From NCBI GenBank assembly GCA_016650125.1, contig JAENWT010000003.1, forward strand, positions 155,637 to 219,636: a stretch of DNA of 64,000 nt, read 5' to 3'. This stretch comes from Thermoleophilia bacterium. GTDB taxonomy: Bacteria > Actinomycetota > Thermoleophilia > Solirubrobacterales > 70-9. The translations under genes were made by a program, and so were the position numbers. This document shows, one piece after another, positions 52,109 through 62,351 of the stretch (positions within the stretch are counted from its first letter, which is position 1; every line of letters begins with the position of its first letter). Below the pieces are notes generated by a model. That model made no database searches. It was not told the origin of the DNA and saw only the letters and a program-made list of their open reading frames with translations.

Positions 52109-52924
52109 CTGATTCTTCGTATTGCGACGGCCGCCTTCCTGGCGGCCGTTCTGTTTGCAGTGGGCGCGAGCGTGGCCGCAGCCGCGCCTGAAAAACCGGC
52201 TCCGCTGAACTTCAAGCTGGGGCGGGGGACCGTTTCACCGAAGCAGGCCGTGCCCGACTCGGTGCGCCCGCAGCGCATCGTCTTCCGCTTCCGTGCTTCG
52301 CGACCGACGCCGATCGAGATCCGGGTGATCAAGCTGGGCTCGGGCCGGACGGTCCGCCGGTTCGCGACAAGTCCGCTCCAGCCAGGCCGGTGGCACCGCG
52401 TGGACTTCGACGGGCTCGACCGGAAGGGCCGGCTCGCCGGCCCGGGCAAGTACCGGGTGCGCGTCGGGCCGCTCGCCGGGCGTCTGGAAAAGCTCTCCCG
52501 TCTGAAGCTCCACGGCCACCGCGTTCCCGTGGTCGGCCCTCACGGCACCCGCGGTGCGATCGGCGCCTTCGGGGCTCCGCGAACCGACGGCCGCACCCAC
52601 GAAGGCTTCGACATCACCGCGAACTGTGGCCGGCCCCTGGTCGCCGTGCGCTCGGGAACGATCCTTGAACGCGCCAGCGAACCAGAGCTCAAGGGCAATT
52701 ACGTCGTGATGAAGGGGCGAAGCGAGCGCCGCACCTACTTGTACGCGCACCTCAGGCGGCCGGCCACTGTGAAGCGCGGCCAGAGGGTCAGGGCGGGTCA
52801 CCGGCTCGGCTCGGTCGGCCAGACCGGCAATGCGGCCGGAACCCCCTGCCACCTTCATTTCGAGGTGCGGTCGAGAGGGCACCTGCTCGACCCTGAACCG
52901 TTGGTCAATTCCTGGGTCTGGTGA
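52109..52924 (+). CDS. Secreted M23-family peptidase (CTG start proposed)
   Basis: About 271 residues. The signal peptide 'LRIATAAFLAAVLFAVGASV' is in frame but no ATG, GTG or TTG precedes it after the upstream in-frame stop; CTG 52109 (after GAGCGGG) or ATT 52112 are the candidates. The nearest conventional start, GTG 52160, would remove most of the signal peptide. A beta-rich domain precedes the peptidase: 'RTHEGFDI' (H-x-G-x-D), 'YLYAHL' and 'PCHLHFEVR' (H-x-H) are the LytM/M23 zinc signatures. Likely cleaves peptidoglycan cross-links. 14 bp after clpP; overlaps the convergent ADGF gene by 20 bp. Confidence 0.8.
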   Translation: MILRIATAAFLAAVLFAVGASVAAAAPEKPAPLNFKLGRGTVSPKQAVPDSVRPQRIVFRFRASRPTPIEIRVIKLGSGRTVRRFATSPLQPGRWHRVDFDGLDRKGRLAGPGKYRVRVGPLAGRLEKLSRLKLHGHRVPVVGPHGTRGAIGAFGAPRTDGRTHEGFDITANCGRPLVAVRSGTILERASEPELKGNYVVMKGRSERRTYLYAHLRRPATVKRGQRVRAGHRLGSVGQTGNAAGTPCHLHFEVRSRGHLLDPEPLVNSWVW

Positions 52925-54344
52925 CCTTCGGCTTGAACTGCGCTTCGAACTGACGGAAGAGCTTCTTCTGCTGTGAGAGCTCGGTCTCCTTTTCGGAGTT
53001 CGGCAGGAACGAGCAGCGCAGGCCTTCCTGAGCGAACTTCTTGAGCCGGCGATAGCCGAACCCGTGCTGCCGCACGGCGATCGCGTACTGCGAGGTGAGG
53101 TCGGCGCGCGATACGCCTTCGTCGTCGGTGGAAAGCGTGACCCGGACGCCGTTCTTCACGTACTCGCGGACCGGATGCGCCTTGCCCTTGAGTTCGAGGA
53201 TCTGGGCGTTGGAACTCAGGTTGATCTCCAGGCAGACCTTCTTCCTGACGATGTCGTTCAGAAGGCCCTGGGGGTTCTTCTCCCACTTGAGGTCGGCCCC
53301 GTGGCCGATCCGCTGGGCACCGGCGACGTTGACCGCGTCGCGGATGTGGAAGCGAAGGTCCTCGGGCGGGGTCAGGCCGGGGACCAGTTCGCCGGCGTGG
53401 AGGGTCACGTTGCCGTCCGGGTAGATCGTCTTCAGGAACTTGATCATCTTCATGTGGAGCCGGTAGTAAGCGATCGACAGCGAGGCGTCCTCGGGCTGGA
53501 CCATGTTCATGCCGGCCCAGGTCGGATCGGCCTGCATCAGCTCAAAGCCGAAGAGCAGCTGAGCGAAGACGACGGCGGGCGGCTGGTTGCGCAGGACCTG
53601 AACGTCGAAGCGCACGTTGACGCCACAGCCGACCTGAGGGTTGTCGCCGTCGCAGCCGAGAGTGGCCCGCTGTCCGGAGAGCGCCGACGAGGCGGTGGTT
53701 TCGGCGGCGGGGATCGCATCGAGCAGGCCCGCGTTCAGGAGTGACTCGCGCAGCTCGCCGAAGTCGGGGTTGTAGCCGACCGCGTTCGCAACCTGGAGGG
53801 TGTGGCCGAACTGGGGGGTGATCAGCGGCTCGGTGTACTGCACGTTCTGGATCCCTGCCCGTTTGGTTTCTTCGGCGAGGCCGTCGCCCTGGCGGCCGCT
53901 GAAGGCGCCGCCGAACAGGTCGAAAGTGGCGAAGAAGTGGTCGTGGCCGGAGACCGGACCCGGAATGAAGTTTCGCATCGACCAGGCGGCGACGATCTGG
54001 TCGAAGAGGGTGGTGTTGAGGAGTGCGTTCGCGATCGGCACCTGGCCGGCGAGGCAGGGCGGGAAGCTCGACACGAAGGTAGTGGTGTCGACGCACTTGC
54101 CGTCTTCGGCGCCCCACTTGATCATCGACTCGGCGTAGACCGCGCCGGAGAGGTGGGTGTGGAGGTCGGTGCCTTTGGGCATGAAGCGCAGGAAGTTGCG
54201 CAGCTTCTCCGGTTTGTCCTGAAGTTGCTGGAGGCGCTGGGCGGCGCCCGTTTCGTTGGCCGAGGCGCCCGGCGTGAAGCCGGCGATCAGGACCAGGCCA
54301 ACCAGAAGGGCCGCGAGGCGGGCGGGCAAGTTCTCAGCGTCCAT
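52905..54344 (-). CDS. Secreted adenosine deaminase-family protein (ADGF/CECR1-like)
   Basis: 479 residues. Signal peptide ends near 'PGASANE'. Zinc His pair in 'TDLHTHLSGA', 'LHAGE', 'RIGHGAD' and the catalytic-site 'STDDEGVSRADL' are intact. The length and secretion resemble ADGF-type deaminases with an N-terminal extension. It would deaminate extracellular adenosine or related nucleosides, perhaps for purine salvage. Overlaps the start of the upstream epimerase frame by 11 bp. Confidence 0.82.
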   Translation of the reverse strand: MDAENLPARLAALLVGLVLIAGFTPGASANETGAAQRLQQLQDKPEKLRNFLRFMPKGTDLHTHLSGAVYAESMIKWGAEDGKCVDTTTFVSSFPPCLAGQVPIANALLNTTLFDQIVAAWSMRNFIPGPVSGHDHFFATFDLFGGAFSGRQGDGLAEETKRAGIQNVQYTEPLITPQFGHTLQVANAVGYNPDFGELRESLLNAGLLDAIPAAETTASSALSGQRATLGCDGDNPQVGCGVNVRFDVQVLRNQPPAVVFAQLLFGFELMQADPTWAGMNMVQPEDASLSIAYYRLHMKMIKFLKTIYPDGNVTLHAGELVPGLTPPEDLRFHIRDAVNVAGAQRIGHGADLKWEKNPQGLLNDIVRKKVCLEINLSSNAQILELKGKAHPVREYVKNGVRVTLSTDDEGVSRADLTSQYAIAVRQHGFGYRRLKKFAQEGLRCSFLPNSEKETELSQQKKLFRQFEAQFKPKVTRPRN

Positions 54345-55371
54345 GCGCCGCGAGGCTCCGGCCGCAGTCGGCGACCGTCTCGTTGATCGGCCGCGGTTCC
54401 CAGCCGAGGAGGTCCTTCGCCCGGGCGTTCGAGAAGTGCGATTCCTTGCCGATGTCGCCGATCAGCGACCGGATCGCGGGATCGAAAAGCCCCATGAGCC
54501 TGACCAAGGGTTTGGGGACGATCCGTTTTGGTGCCTTGGCGCCCTCTTCCGGAAGTTCGGTGCGCAGGATCTCGGCGACCTCCGACATCCAGAGGAAGGG
54601 CCCCGAAGCGATGAACCGCTTTCCGCCGGCTGCTGGGGAGATCATCGCGCGGATGTGGAGGTCGGCGGTGTCGCGCACGTCGACGAAGCTGAAACCGAGC
54701 CGCGGTACACCCGGCATGCCGTCGAGCATGCGCTGGATGATCTGAAGGGAGGAGGAGTCCTCGTCACCAAGCAGGGGGCCGAGAATCGCGCTCGGGTTGA
54801 CCACGGCCAGCCGGTCCGTGTCCCCGGACTGCTCGACCAGGTGCCAGGCGGCGCGCTCGGCGATCGTCTTCGATTGCGCGTAAGGCGTGAGGCCGGGCAG
54901 TTCCGGGTCGGTCCAGTCCTCTTCGGTGTACGGGCCGGAGCGCTCCGGGCCGCCGTCACTCCGGATCGCGGCTGTGGAGGAAGTCATGACCACACGCTTG
55001 ACGCCGGCGTCGAGGGCGGCCTTGAGAACCCGAAGGGCGCCGTCGCGGGCCGGTCCAATCAGCTCCTGGGGATTCTTGGGCTGCGATGCCGGAAACGGGG
55101 AAGCGATGTGGAGGACAAAGTCGCAGCCCGCGACCGCTTCATCCCAACCGGTGTCGGAGTCCAGGTCGGCTTCGAAGAAAGTCAGGTCCGGTTCGCCGTC
55201 CACGCCGGCGGTGACCGCGGAGCGGAGGGCAGGAGCCTTCGACTCGTCGCGCACGGTCGTCCTGACGCGGTATCCCTGCTCGAGGAGCTGGTTGACGCTG
55301 CGGCCGCCGAGAAAGCCGGAGCCTCCGGTGACGAGGACAGTGGAGGCGCTGTTCGTGGTCGGTCCGGGCAT
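54334..55371 (-). CDS. NAD-dependent epimerase/aldehyde reductase (extended SDR)
   Basis: 345 residues. 'VTGGSGFLGGRSV' Rossmann motif, 'HIASPFPAS' and 'MTSSTAAI' strands, and 'YAQSKTIAE' (Y-x-x-x-K). Closest in pattern to dihydroflavonol-4-reductase-like aldehyde reductases. Probably NADPH-dependent reduction of a carbonyl. Start ATG 55371. Confidence 0.85.
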   Translation of the reverse strand: MPGPTTNSASTVLVTGGSGFLGGRSVNQLLEQGYRVRTTVRDESKAPALRSAVTAGVDGEPDLTFFEADLDSDTGWDEAVAGCDFVLHIASPFPASQPKNPQELIGPARDGALRVLKAALDAGVKRVVMTSSTAAIRSDGGPERSGPYTEEDWTDPELPGLTPYAQSKTIAERAAWHLVEQSGDTDRLAVVNPSAILGPLLGDEDSSSLQIIQRMLDGMPGVPRLGFSFVDVRDTADLHIRAMISPAAGGKRFIASGPFLWMSEVAEILRTELPEEGAKAPKRIVPKPLVRLMGLFDPAIRSLIGDIGKESHFSNARAKDLLGWEPRPINETVADCGRSLAAHGR

Positions 55372-55471
55372 GTCGACAAGCCTAAGCGCTTGGCGGCCGG
55401 ATAGGGTCGGAGGTAAGAGGTTTATCGCCGGGCCGCCTGGCCCGCCAGTTCAAACGAGGAGGTTTCTCAGC

Positions 55472-56239
55472 ATGACAACCGCGAGCGGTACCCAGGGCCA
55501 CCTGGACATAGGTGGGGTCTTCGACCGAACGACCGAGATCTACAAACAGTGTTTCGGAACGGTTTGGATAGTCGCCCTGATCCTGCTGATCCCGGCAGCG
55601 ATCATCATCTGGATCCTCGGCGATTCCGGAATCCTCGGCTACATCGGCAAGATCGTCCAGATCATCGCCAGCGCCTGGCTGCTCGGGTCGGTGGTGCGCA
55701 TCGTTCAGGACGTGGAACAGGACGGCCGGGTCGACTGGTCGGTCGGGGAGATCCTCAGCTCGGTCACGCCGAAGCTGATCTCGATCATCCTGCTCCAGAT
55801 CGTCCTCAACATCCTGATCGCCATCGGGCTCTTCCTGCTGATCGTTCCGGGAGTCATTCTCGCCCTGATGTGGGTCTCGGCGCTGCCGTCGATGGTCGTC
55901 GAGGACAAAGGCGTCTTCGACTCGATGTCACGCAGCTCCGACCTGACCCGGAACAACCGCATGCGGATCCTCGGCGTCGGTCTGGTCATCCTCCTGGCCT
56001 ACCTTGTGCTCGGGCTTGCCGCCGTCGTCCTAGTGATGCTCACACCGATCGTCGGCGCGATCGTCCTGCTCATCCTGGGCATCCTGATCTACCCCTACAT
56101 CTCGATCATCGGCACGGTGCTCTACTACCGCCTGGTCGAGGTCAAAGAAGGAGTCGTCACCGGAGGAGTCGTCCAGGAGACGGTAATCGTCGAAGAGACC
56201 GTCGTCGATCCGAGCGCGCCGCCCCCGCCCGCCGTTTGA
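55472..56239 (+). CDS. Polytopic membrane protein (DUF7847/glycerophosphodiesterase-membrane-domain-like)
   Basis: 255 residues from ATG 55472 with a perfect AGGAGG 9 bp upstream, so the much longer open frame is rejected. Five to six spans; 'FDRTTEIYKQCFGTVW' at the start and 'DLTRNNRMRILGVGLVI' in the middle follow the pattern of membrane domains found beside GdpP-type and other bacterial integral proteins. Ends in a Val/Glu/Pro-rich tail (VETVIVEETVVDPSAPPPP style). Function unknown. A terminator follows. Confidence 0.65.
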   Translation: MTTASGTQGHLDIGGVFDRTTEIYKQCFGTVWIVALILLIPAAIIIWILGDSGILGYIGKIVQIIASAWLLGSVVRIVQDVEQDGRVDWSVGEILSSVTPKLISIILLQIVLNILIAIGLFLLIVPGVILALMWVSALPSMVVEDKGVFDSMSRSSDLTRNNRMRILGVGLVILLAYLVLGLAAVVLVMLTPIVGAIVLLILGILIYPYISIIGTVLYYRLVEVKEGVVTGGVVQETVIVEETVVDPSAPPPPAV

Positions 56240-56264
56240 GTTACAGCGTCAAGTAACACGGAAA

Positions 56265-56293
56265 GGGCGGCCTGCGGGCCGCCCGCCCTTTTT
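56265..56293 (+). terminator. Rho-independent terminator
   Basis: GGGCGGCC/GGCCGCCC 8-bp stem with a TGCG loop followed by GCCCTTTTT. Confidence 0.75.
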
Positions 56294-56347
56294 CGTTCTG
56301 TGCCGCGTTGTGGTCCCATATGCACACAACGCGGTAAAGAATCAAGG

Positions 56348-56797
56348 TCAGACTTTGATCTCGTACTCCATCCAGGTGCCCTTTTCGACGTCGAAGGAGT
56401 CGTAGAGCTTCTGGGCGGTGAGGTTGTCCGGGGCCGTCGACCAGGCGAGGTGGGAGGCGCCCCATTCCCGGGCGAGTTCGACGCCGGCCTCGATCAGGGC
56501 CCGTCCGGCGCCCTTGCCGCGAGCGGCCTCAGTCACATAGAGGTCGTTCATCAGCACGATGTTCGTCGCGGTCAATGAGGACTTGTGGCGGTAGAAGCAG
56601 CCGAAGCCGAGCAGGTCGTCGCCGTCCCAGCCGCCGAGCAGCCACCCACTGTGGTTAGAGCCGATGAACCTGGAAAAGAATTGGCGGTTCCGGTCAGGGT
56701 CGATCTCCTCGACTTCATAAAAGGTCTGGTAGGCCATCAGCAGTGGCTCAACCTTCGGGAATTCCAGTTCGGTTATGGGTTTGATTTCGATGGGCAT
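56348..56797 (-). CDS. GNAT-family N-acetyltransferase
   Basis: 149 residues from ATG 56797 (MPIEIKP). 'NDLYVTEAARGKGAGRALIE' is the acetyl-CoA binding A motif (V-T-x-x-x-R-G-K-G-x-G-R-A-L), and 'DNLTAQKLYDSFD' the C-terminal motif. Substrate unknown. Confidence 0.82.
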   Translation of the reverse strand: MPIEIKPITELEFPKVEPLLMAYQTFYEVEEIDPDRNRQFFSRFIGSNHSGWLLGGWDGDDLLGFGCFYRHKSSLTATNIVLMNDLYVTEAARGKGAGRALIEAGVELAREWGASHLAWSTAPDNLTAQKLYDSFDVEKGTWMEYEIKV

Positions 56798-57015
56798 GCC
56801 AGCGAGACTAGCGCCGCAAGCCTTTCTGGCAACGATTTCACGTGCCATGGAGGTGAAACCGTTGCCAGATGGTCATGGTCGGAGATTTGGTCGGCAAGTT
56901 CTGTCCCGGGGGCAGGGGCGGAGGGGTCGCCGGGGTAACAGAATCTGAACAGCCGGTTCAGGTCGCCCGTTAGGGTGGGAACCGGAGTCAATTCACGACC
57001 CAGGAGCGAAGACCG

Positions 57016-58320
<1,305 letters not shown>

Positions 58321-58356
58321 GTCCCCGCGGCGTCCGGCCCTAATAACATCGGCGGC

Positions 58357-60903
58357 TTGGACGCCGACGCCCGACAGAAGCTCGAAGAGACGACTCGCTG
58401 GCAGCCCGGCGAGGCCGAGGGCCGGATCTTCGGCGAGTGGATGGACGGCGGTTATTTCCACCCCGAGGCCACCGGAACTCCGGACGAGAACTTCTCGGTG
58501 GCGATCCCGCCGCCGAACGTCACCGGCGTGCTGCACATGGGCCACGCCCTGAACGGCTCGATGCAGGACGCGCTTGTTCGGATGAACCGGATGCGCGGCA
58601 AGAACACCCTCTGGATCCTCGGCATGGACCACGCCGGCATCGCCACCCAGTCGGTGGTCGAGAAGCGTCTGAAAGAAGAAGGCATCGACCGCCACGAGAT
58701 CGGCCGTGAGGCCTTCACCGAGCGCGTCTGGGAGTGGAAGGATGACTACGCGGCCCGGATCAACGAGCAGTACCAGCGGCTCGGGGCCTCCGTCGATTAC
58801 GAGCGGGAACGCTTCACGCTCGACGACGAGTATGCCCGTGCCGTGCGCAAGGTCTTCGTTGCGCTCTTTGAAAAGGGCTACATCTACCGCGATAACTACA
58901 TGGTCAACTGGGACCCGGGCTCGCAGTCGGCGATCTCCGACCTCGAAGTCGTGAACCGCGAGGAGACCGACACGCTCTTCTCGGTCGATTACCCCGTCGA
59001 AGGGACCGATCGGGTCCTGACGGTCGCCACCGTGCGGCCGGAGACGATGATGGCCGACACCGCGGTCGCGGTCAATCCGAAGGACGAGCGTTACGCCGAC
59101 CTGGTCGGGAAGTTCTGCATCCTGCCCCTGGTCGGCCGCCGCCTGCCGATCATCGCTGACGAGCACGTCGACATCGAGTTCGGTACCGGCGCGCTCAAGA
59201 TCACGCCGGGCCACGACGTCAACGACTTCGAGATCGGCCGCAAGCACGGCCTCGAGGAAATCAGCGTGATCGGTGAGGACGGCCGGATGACCGACGAGGC
59301 CGGCGAGCGCTTCGCCGGAATGACCGTCGCCGAGGCCCAGGTCGCCGTAGCCGAAGCCCTTCGCGAGGAAGGCGTGCTCAGTGCGGAAGAGGAGTACGTC
59401 CATTCGGTTCCCTTCTCCGAGCGCTCCGGCGAACGCATCGAGCCGCTTATCTCGCTCCAGTGGTTCTGCAAGATGGACGAGCTCGCAGCGCCGGCGATCG
59501 CCGCAGTCGAGAACGGCGATGTCAACATCACCCCCGCCCAGTGGAAGCGGGTCTACCTCGACTGGATGCGGGAGATCCGCCCCTGGTGCGTCTCCCGCCA
59601 GCTCTGGTGGGGGCACCGGATCCCGGTCTGGTACCGCGGCGAAGAGGTCTACGCCGGTGAAGAAGCACCGGACGGCGACGGCTGGATTCAGGAAGACGAC
59701 GTGCTCGACACCTGGTTCTCTTCGGCGATCTGGCCGTTTGCGACGCTCGGCTGGCCCGAAGAGACTGACGAGCTCAAAGCGTTCTATCCGACCGACTTCC
59801 TGACCACCGCGCGCGAGATCCTGTTTCTCTGGGTCGCGCGCATGATCATGACCGGCATCGAATTTGCCGGTGACATCCCTTTCAAGGACGTCTACGTGCA
59901 TTCGGTGATCCAGGCCCGGGACGGCCGCCGCATGTCGAAGAGCCTCGGCACGGGCATCGATCCGCTGACCGAGATCGACGAGCACGGCGCGGACGCGCTG
60001 CGGTTCGGCCTGCTGGCGATGTCTTCGACCCAGGACGTGCGTTACTCGGACGCCAAGGTCCAGCAAGGTCGCGACCTGAGCAACAAGCTCTGGAACGCCT
60101 CGCGCCTGATCCTGCTCAACACCGACGAGCCGGCCGACCGTGAGTTGCCGGCGGACCCGGCCGCGCTCGAGGACCGCTGGATCCTGTCCCGGCTGGAGAG
60201 CACGATCGAGAGCGTCACCGGGCTGCTTAGGCGTTACGACTTCGCGCACGCAGCCCAGGAGATCTATTCATTCGTCTTTTCCGAGCTCTGCGACTGGTAC
60301 CTCGAGATCGCGAAGCCGCGGATCTACGACAAGGACGAGGAGGCCGCCAGGGTCCTGCTCCACACCCTCGAGCGCACCCTCGCGCTGGTCCACCCGGTGA
60401 TGCCGTTCGTGACCGAGGAGATCTGGAGCTACCACCCATACCGGGAAGGCCATCTCGTGGTCCATGACTTCCCGGAGACGATCGAGTCACTGCGCGACCT
60501 GAGCTGTGAGACCCAAGTCGCCGAAGCGATCACCCTGACCCAGCGTCTGCGCAGCTGGCGTGACATGGCGGGCGTGCCGCCGAAGATCGTGCTCGACGCC
60601 ACCGGTGGAAATACCGACGTGCCCGAGTTCGTCTCGCGCCTCAGCCGGGTCAGCCTCGGGGCCCCGGCCGGCGAGCCCGTGGCCGTGGTCGAGGGTTACG
60701 GCATCCTGCCGTCGGAAGGCCTGGACATGCAGGCGCTGACGGATCGGCTCGACGTGCGGCGCGGCAAACTCGAGGCCGAAGCGAAGAAGATCGAAGGCAA
60801 GCTCGGCAACGAGCGCTTTGTCGAGAAGGCCCCGGAGGAAGTCGTGGCCGAGGAGCGCGAGAAGCTGGAACGCATCCACGCCGAGCTCTCCGAGCTCGGC
60901 TGA
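58357..60903 (+). CDS. valS: Valyl-tRNA synthetase
   Basis: 848 residues from TTG 58357. Class I signature HMGH (60-63) and RMSKS (525-529) are present; the CP1 editing domain, 'FGTGALKITPGHD' and the C-terminal coiled coil ('LEAEAKKIEGKLGNERFVEKAPE' style) are recognisable. Charges tRNA-Val. 36 bp after clpX and followed directly by folC, the common valS-folC order. Confidence 0.97.
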   Translation: MDADARQKLEETTRWQPGEAEGRIFGEWMDGGYFHPEATGTPDENFSVAIPPPNVTGVLHMGHALNGSMQDALVRMNRMRGKNTLWILGMDHAGIATQSVVEKRLKEEGIDRHEIGREAFTERVWEWKDDYAARINEQYQRLGASVDYERERFTLDDEYARAVRKVFVALFEKGYIYRDNYMVNWDPGSQSAISDLEVVNREETDTLFSVDYPVEGTDRVLTVATVRPETMMADTAVAVNPKDERYADLVGKFCILPLVGRRLPIIADEHVDIEFGTGALKITPGHDVNDFEIGRKHGLEEISVIGEDGRMTDEAGERFAGMTVAEAQVAVAEALREEGVLSAEEEYVHSVPFSERSGERIEPLISLQWFCKMDELAAPAIAAVENGDVNITPAQWKRVYLDWMREIRPWCVSRQLWWGHRIPVWYRGEEVYAGEEAPDGDGWIQEDDVLDTWFSSAIWPFATLGWPEETDELKAFYPTDFLTTAREILFLWVARMIMTGIEFAGDIPFKDVYVHSVIQARDGRRMSKSLGTGIDPLTEIDEHGADALRFGLLAMSSTQDVRYSDAKVQQGRDLSNKLWNASRLILLNTDEPADRELPADPAALEDRWILSRLESTIESVTGLLRRYDFAHAAQEIYSFVFSELCDWYLEIAKPRIYDKDEEAARVLLHTLERTLALVHPVMPFVTEEIWSYHPYREGHLVVHDFPETIESLRDLSCETQVAEAITLTQRLRSWRDMAGVPPKIVLDATGGNTDVPEFVSRLSRVSLGAPAGEPVAVVEGYGILPSEGLDMQALTDRLDVRRGKLEAEAKKIEGKLGNERFVEKAPEEVVAEEREKLERIHAELSELG

Positions 60904-60928
60904 ATCCGAGTTGGGCCTGATACCGACG

Positions 60929-62158
60929 ATGTTCGACGCCGAGGCCCGTCTCAACTCACTCGAAGCGATCGGCTGGAAGCTCGGCCTCGATCGCATGAAC
61001 CGGCTCTGCGACGAGCTCGGCAGGCCGCAGGACAGTTACGAGACGATCCACATAGTCGGCACCAACGGCAAGTCTTCGGTCGCCCGGATGAGCGCGGCCC
61101 TGCTCGAAGCGCACGGGAAGAAAGCCGGGTGCTCGGTCTCTCCGCACATCTCGCACTGGTCGGAGCGGGTGATCGTCGGCGGTCACGAGCTGGATCCCGG
61201 AGCGTTCGCCGCTGCGGTCGAGCGAGCCGCTGAAGCCGCCGCCGTCGTCAACCAGGGCCTCGAGGAAGGAGAGGTCGTGACCCAGTTCGAGCTGGCCACC
61301 GCGGCCGCCTTCCTGGCGATGGCCGACGCCGGGGTGGAGGTGGCCGCGATCGAAGCCGGGCTCGGAGGCCGGCTCGACGCGACCAACACGATCAACTCCA
61401 GGGTCACTGTGCTGACCTCGATCGGCCTCGACCACACCGAGTACCTGGGGGAGACCGAACTCGAGATCGCCGGCGAGAAGCTGGCGGTACTGAGGTCCGG
61501 TACCACACTGGTCCTGGGCCACCTCGCCCCCGAGATCGATCGTTTCGCCCGGGACCACGCCGCGCGGCTCGACTGCGACGTCAGCGCGGCCGGCGACGGA
61601 GGGGCGATGTTCGACCGGCATATCGCCGCCCGGTACCAGCGGGCCAACTTCGCCGTGGCCGCGCTTGCGGTGGAAGCTCTGCTGGGGGAGGTCGACGACG
61701 AGAAGGTCAAGCGCGTCGCCGGCTCCATGGTCGTGCCGGGGAGGCTGGAACAGGTGGGCCACAACCCACCCTTTTTCGTCGACGTCGCCCACAACCGCCC
61801 GGGCGCCGCCGCGCTCGCCTCTTCCCTGCCCGAGATCGCCGATGGACGGCCGGTAATCGCGGTGATCGGAGTCCTCTCCGACAAGGATGCCGGCGGCATG
61901 CTTGCCGAACTGGCGGGCGCCCTCGACACGGCGATCCTCACCGAGCTTCCCGGGAAGGCGCTGGCCGACTGGGGGAGGCCCGGTGCACAGTCTTTCCCGG
62001 CGGCCGAGCTCAAGGCCTTCGCGGACGAGCTCGGACTCCGTTCGGAAGCGTTGCCGAACACTCGCGAAGCCCTGTCCAGAGCCGGAAACCTTGCCCGCGA
62101 GCGGGAGGGGCTGGTCCTCGTCGCGGGCTCGCACTTCCTGCTCTCGGCGGTCGAGTAG
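60929..62158 (+). CDS. folC: Bifunctional folylpolyglutamate/dihydrofolate synthase
   Basis: 409 residues from ATG 60929 (TTG 60911 is an alternative). P-loop 'GTNGKSS' (residues 44-50), 'SPHISHWSERV' omega region, 'EAGLGGRLDATN' and 'SIGLDHTEYLG' are FolC/Mur-ligase signatures; 'VDVAHNRPGA' is the second ligase motif. Adds glutamate to folates and, in bifunctional forms, makes dihydrofolate. Confidence 0.95.
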   Translation: MFDAEARLNSLEAIGWKLGLDRMNRLCDELGRPQDSYETIHIVGTNGKSSVARMSAALLEAHGKKAGCSVSPHISHWSERVIVGGHELDPGAFAAAVERAAEAAAVVNQGLEEGEVVTQFELATAAAFLAMADAGVEVAAIEAGLGGRLDATNTINSRVTVLTSIGLDHTEYLGETELEIAGEKLAVLRSGTTLVLGHLAPEIDRFARDHAARLDCDVSAAGDGGAMFDRHIAARYQRANFAVAALAVEALLGEVDDEKVKRVAGSMVVPGRLEQVGHNPPFFVDVAHNRPGAAALASSLPEIADGRPVIAVIGVLSDKDAGGMLAELAGALDTAILTELPGKALADWGRPGAQSFPAAELKAFADELGLRSEALPNTREALSRAGNLAREREGLVLVAGSHFLLSAVE

Positions 62159-62225
62159 CCTGGCAAGCCGTGTCCCATCCTTTGCCGGACCGTCCGGTTC
62201 TGGCCCACTATGCGACCATTACCTG

Positions 62226-62345
62226 GTGAATCGTCAGACTGGCTCTCAACTGCTGTCGATGATGGCGCTGGTCGCTGCTGTAGTGGCGATAGTGATCCTC
62301 GTCTTTTTCGGCATCGGGTATCTATTCGGAAGGATGTTCCTCTAG
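62226..62345 (+). CDS. Small single-span membrane protein (39 aa)
   Basis: GTG 62226 to TAG 62343-62345. A polar start (NRQTGSQ) is followed by one span ('LVAAVVAIVILVFFGIGYLF') and a short basic end. It sits between folC and the zinc-ribbon membrane protein, 6 bp before the latter's ATG, suggesting a shared transcript. Function unknown. Confidence 0.6.
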   Translation: MNRQTGSQLLSMMALVAAVVAIVILVFFGIGYLFGRMFL

Positions 62346-62351
62346 CTCCTC

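Noticed and set aside
50170..52449. Long minus-strand open frame (about 760 codons)
   Set aside because: Antisense shadow of trigger factor and clpP; no recognisable motifs.
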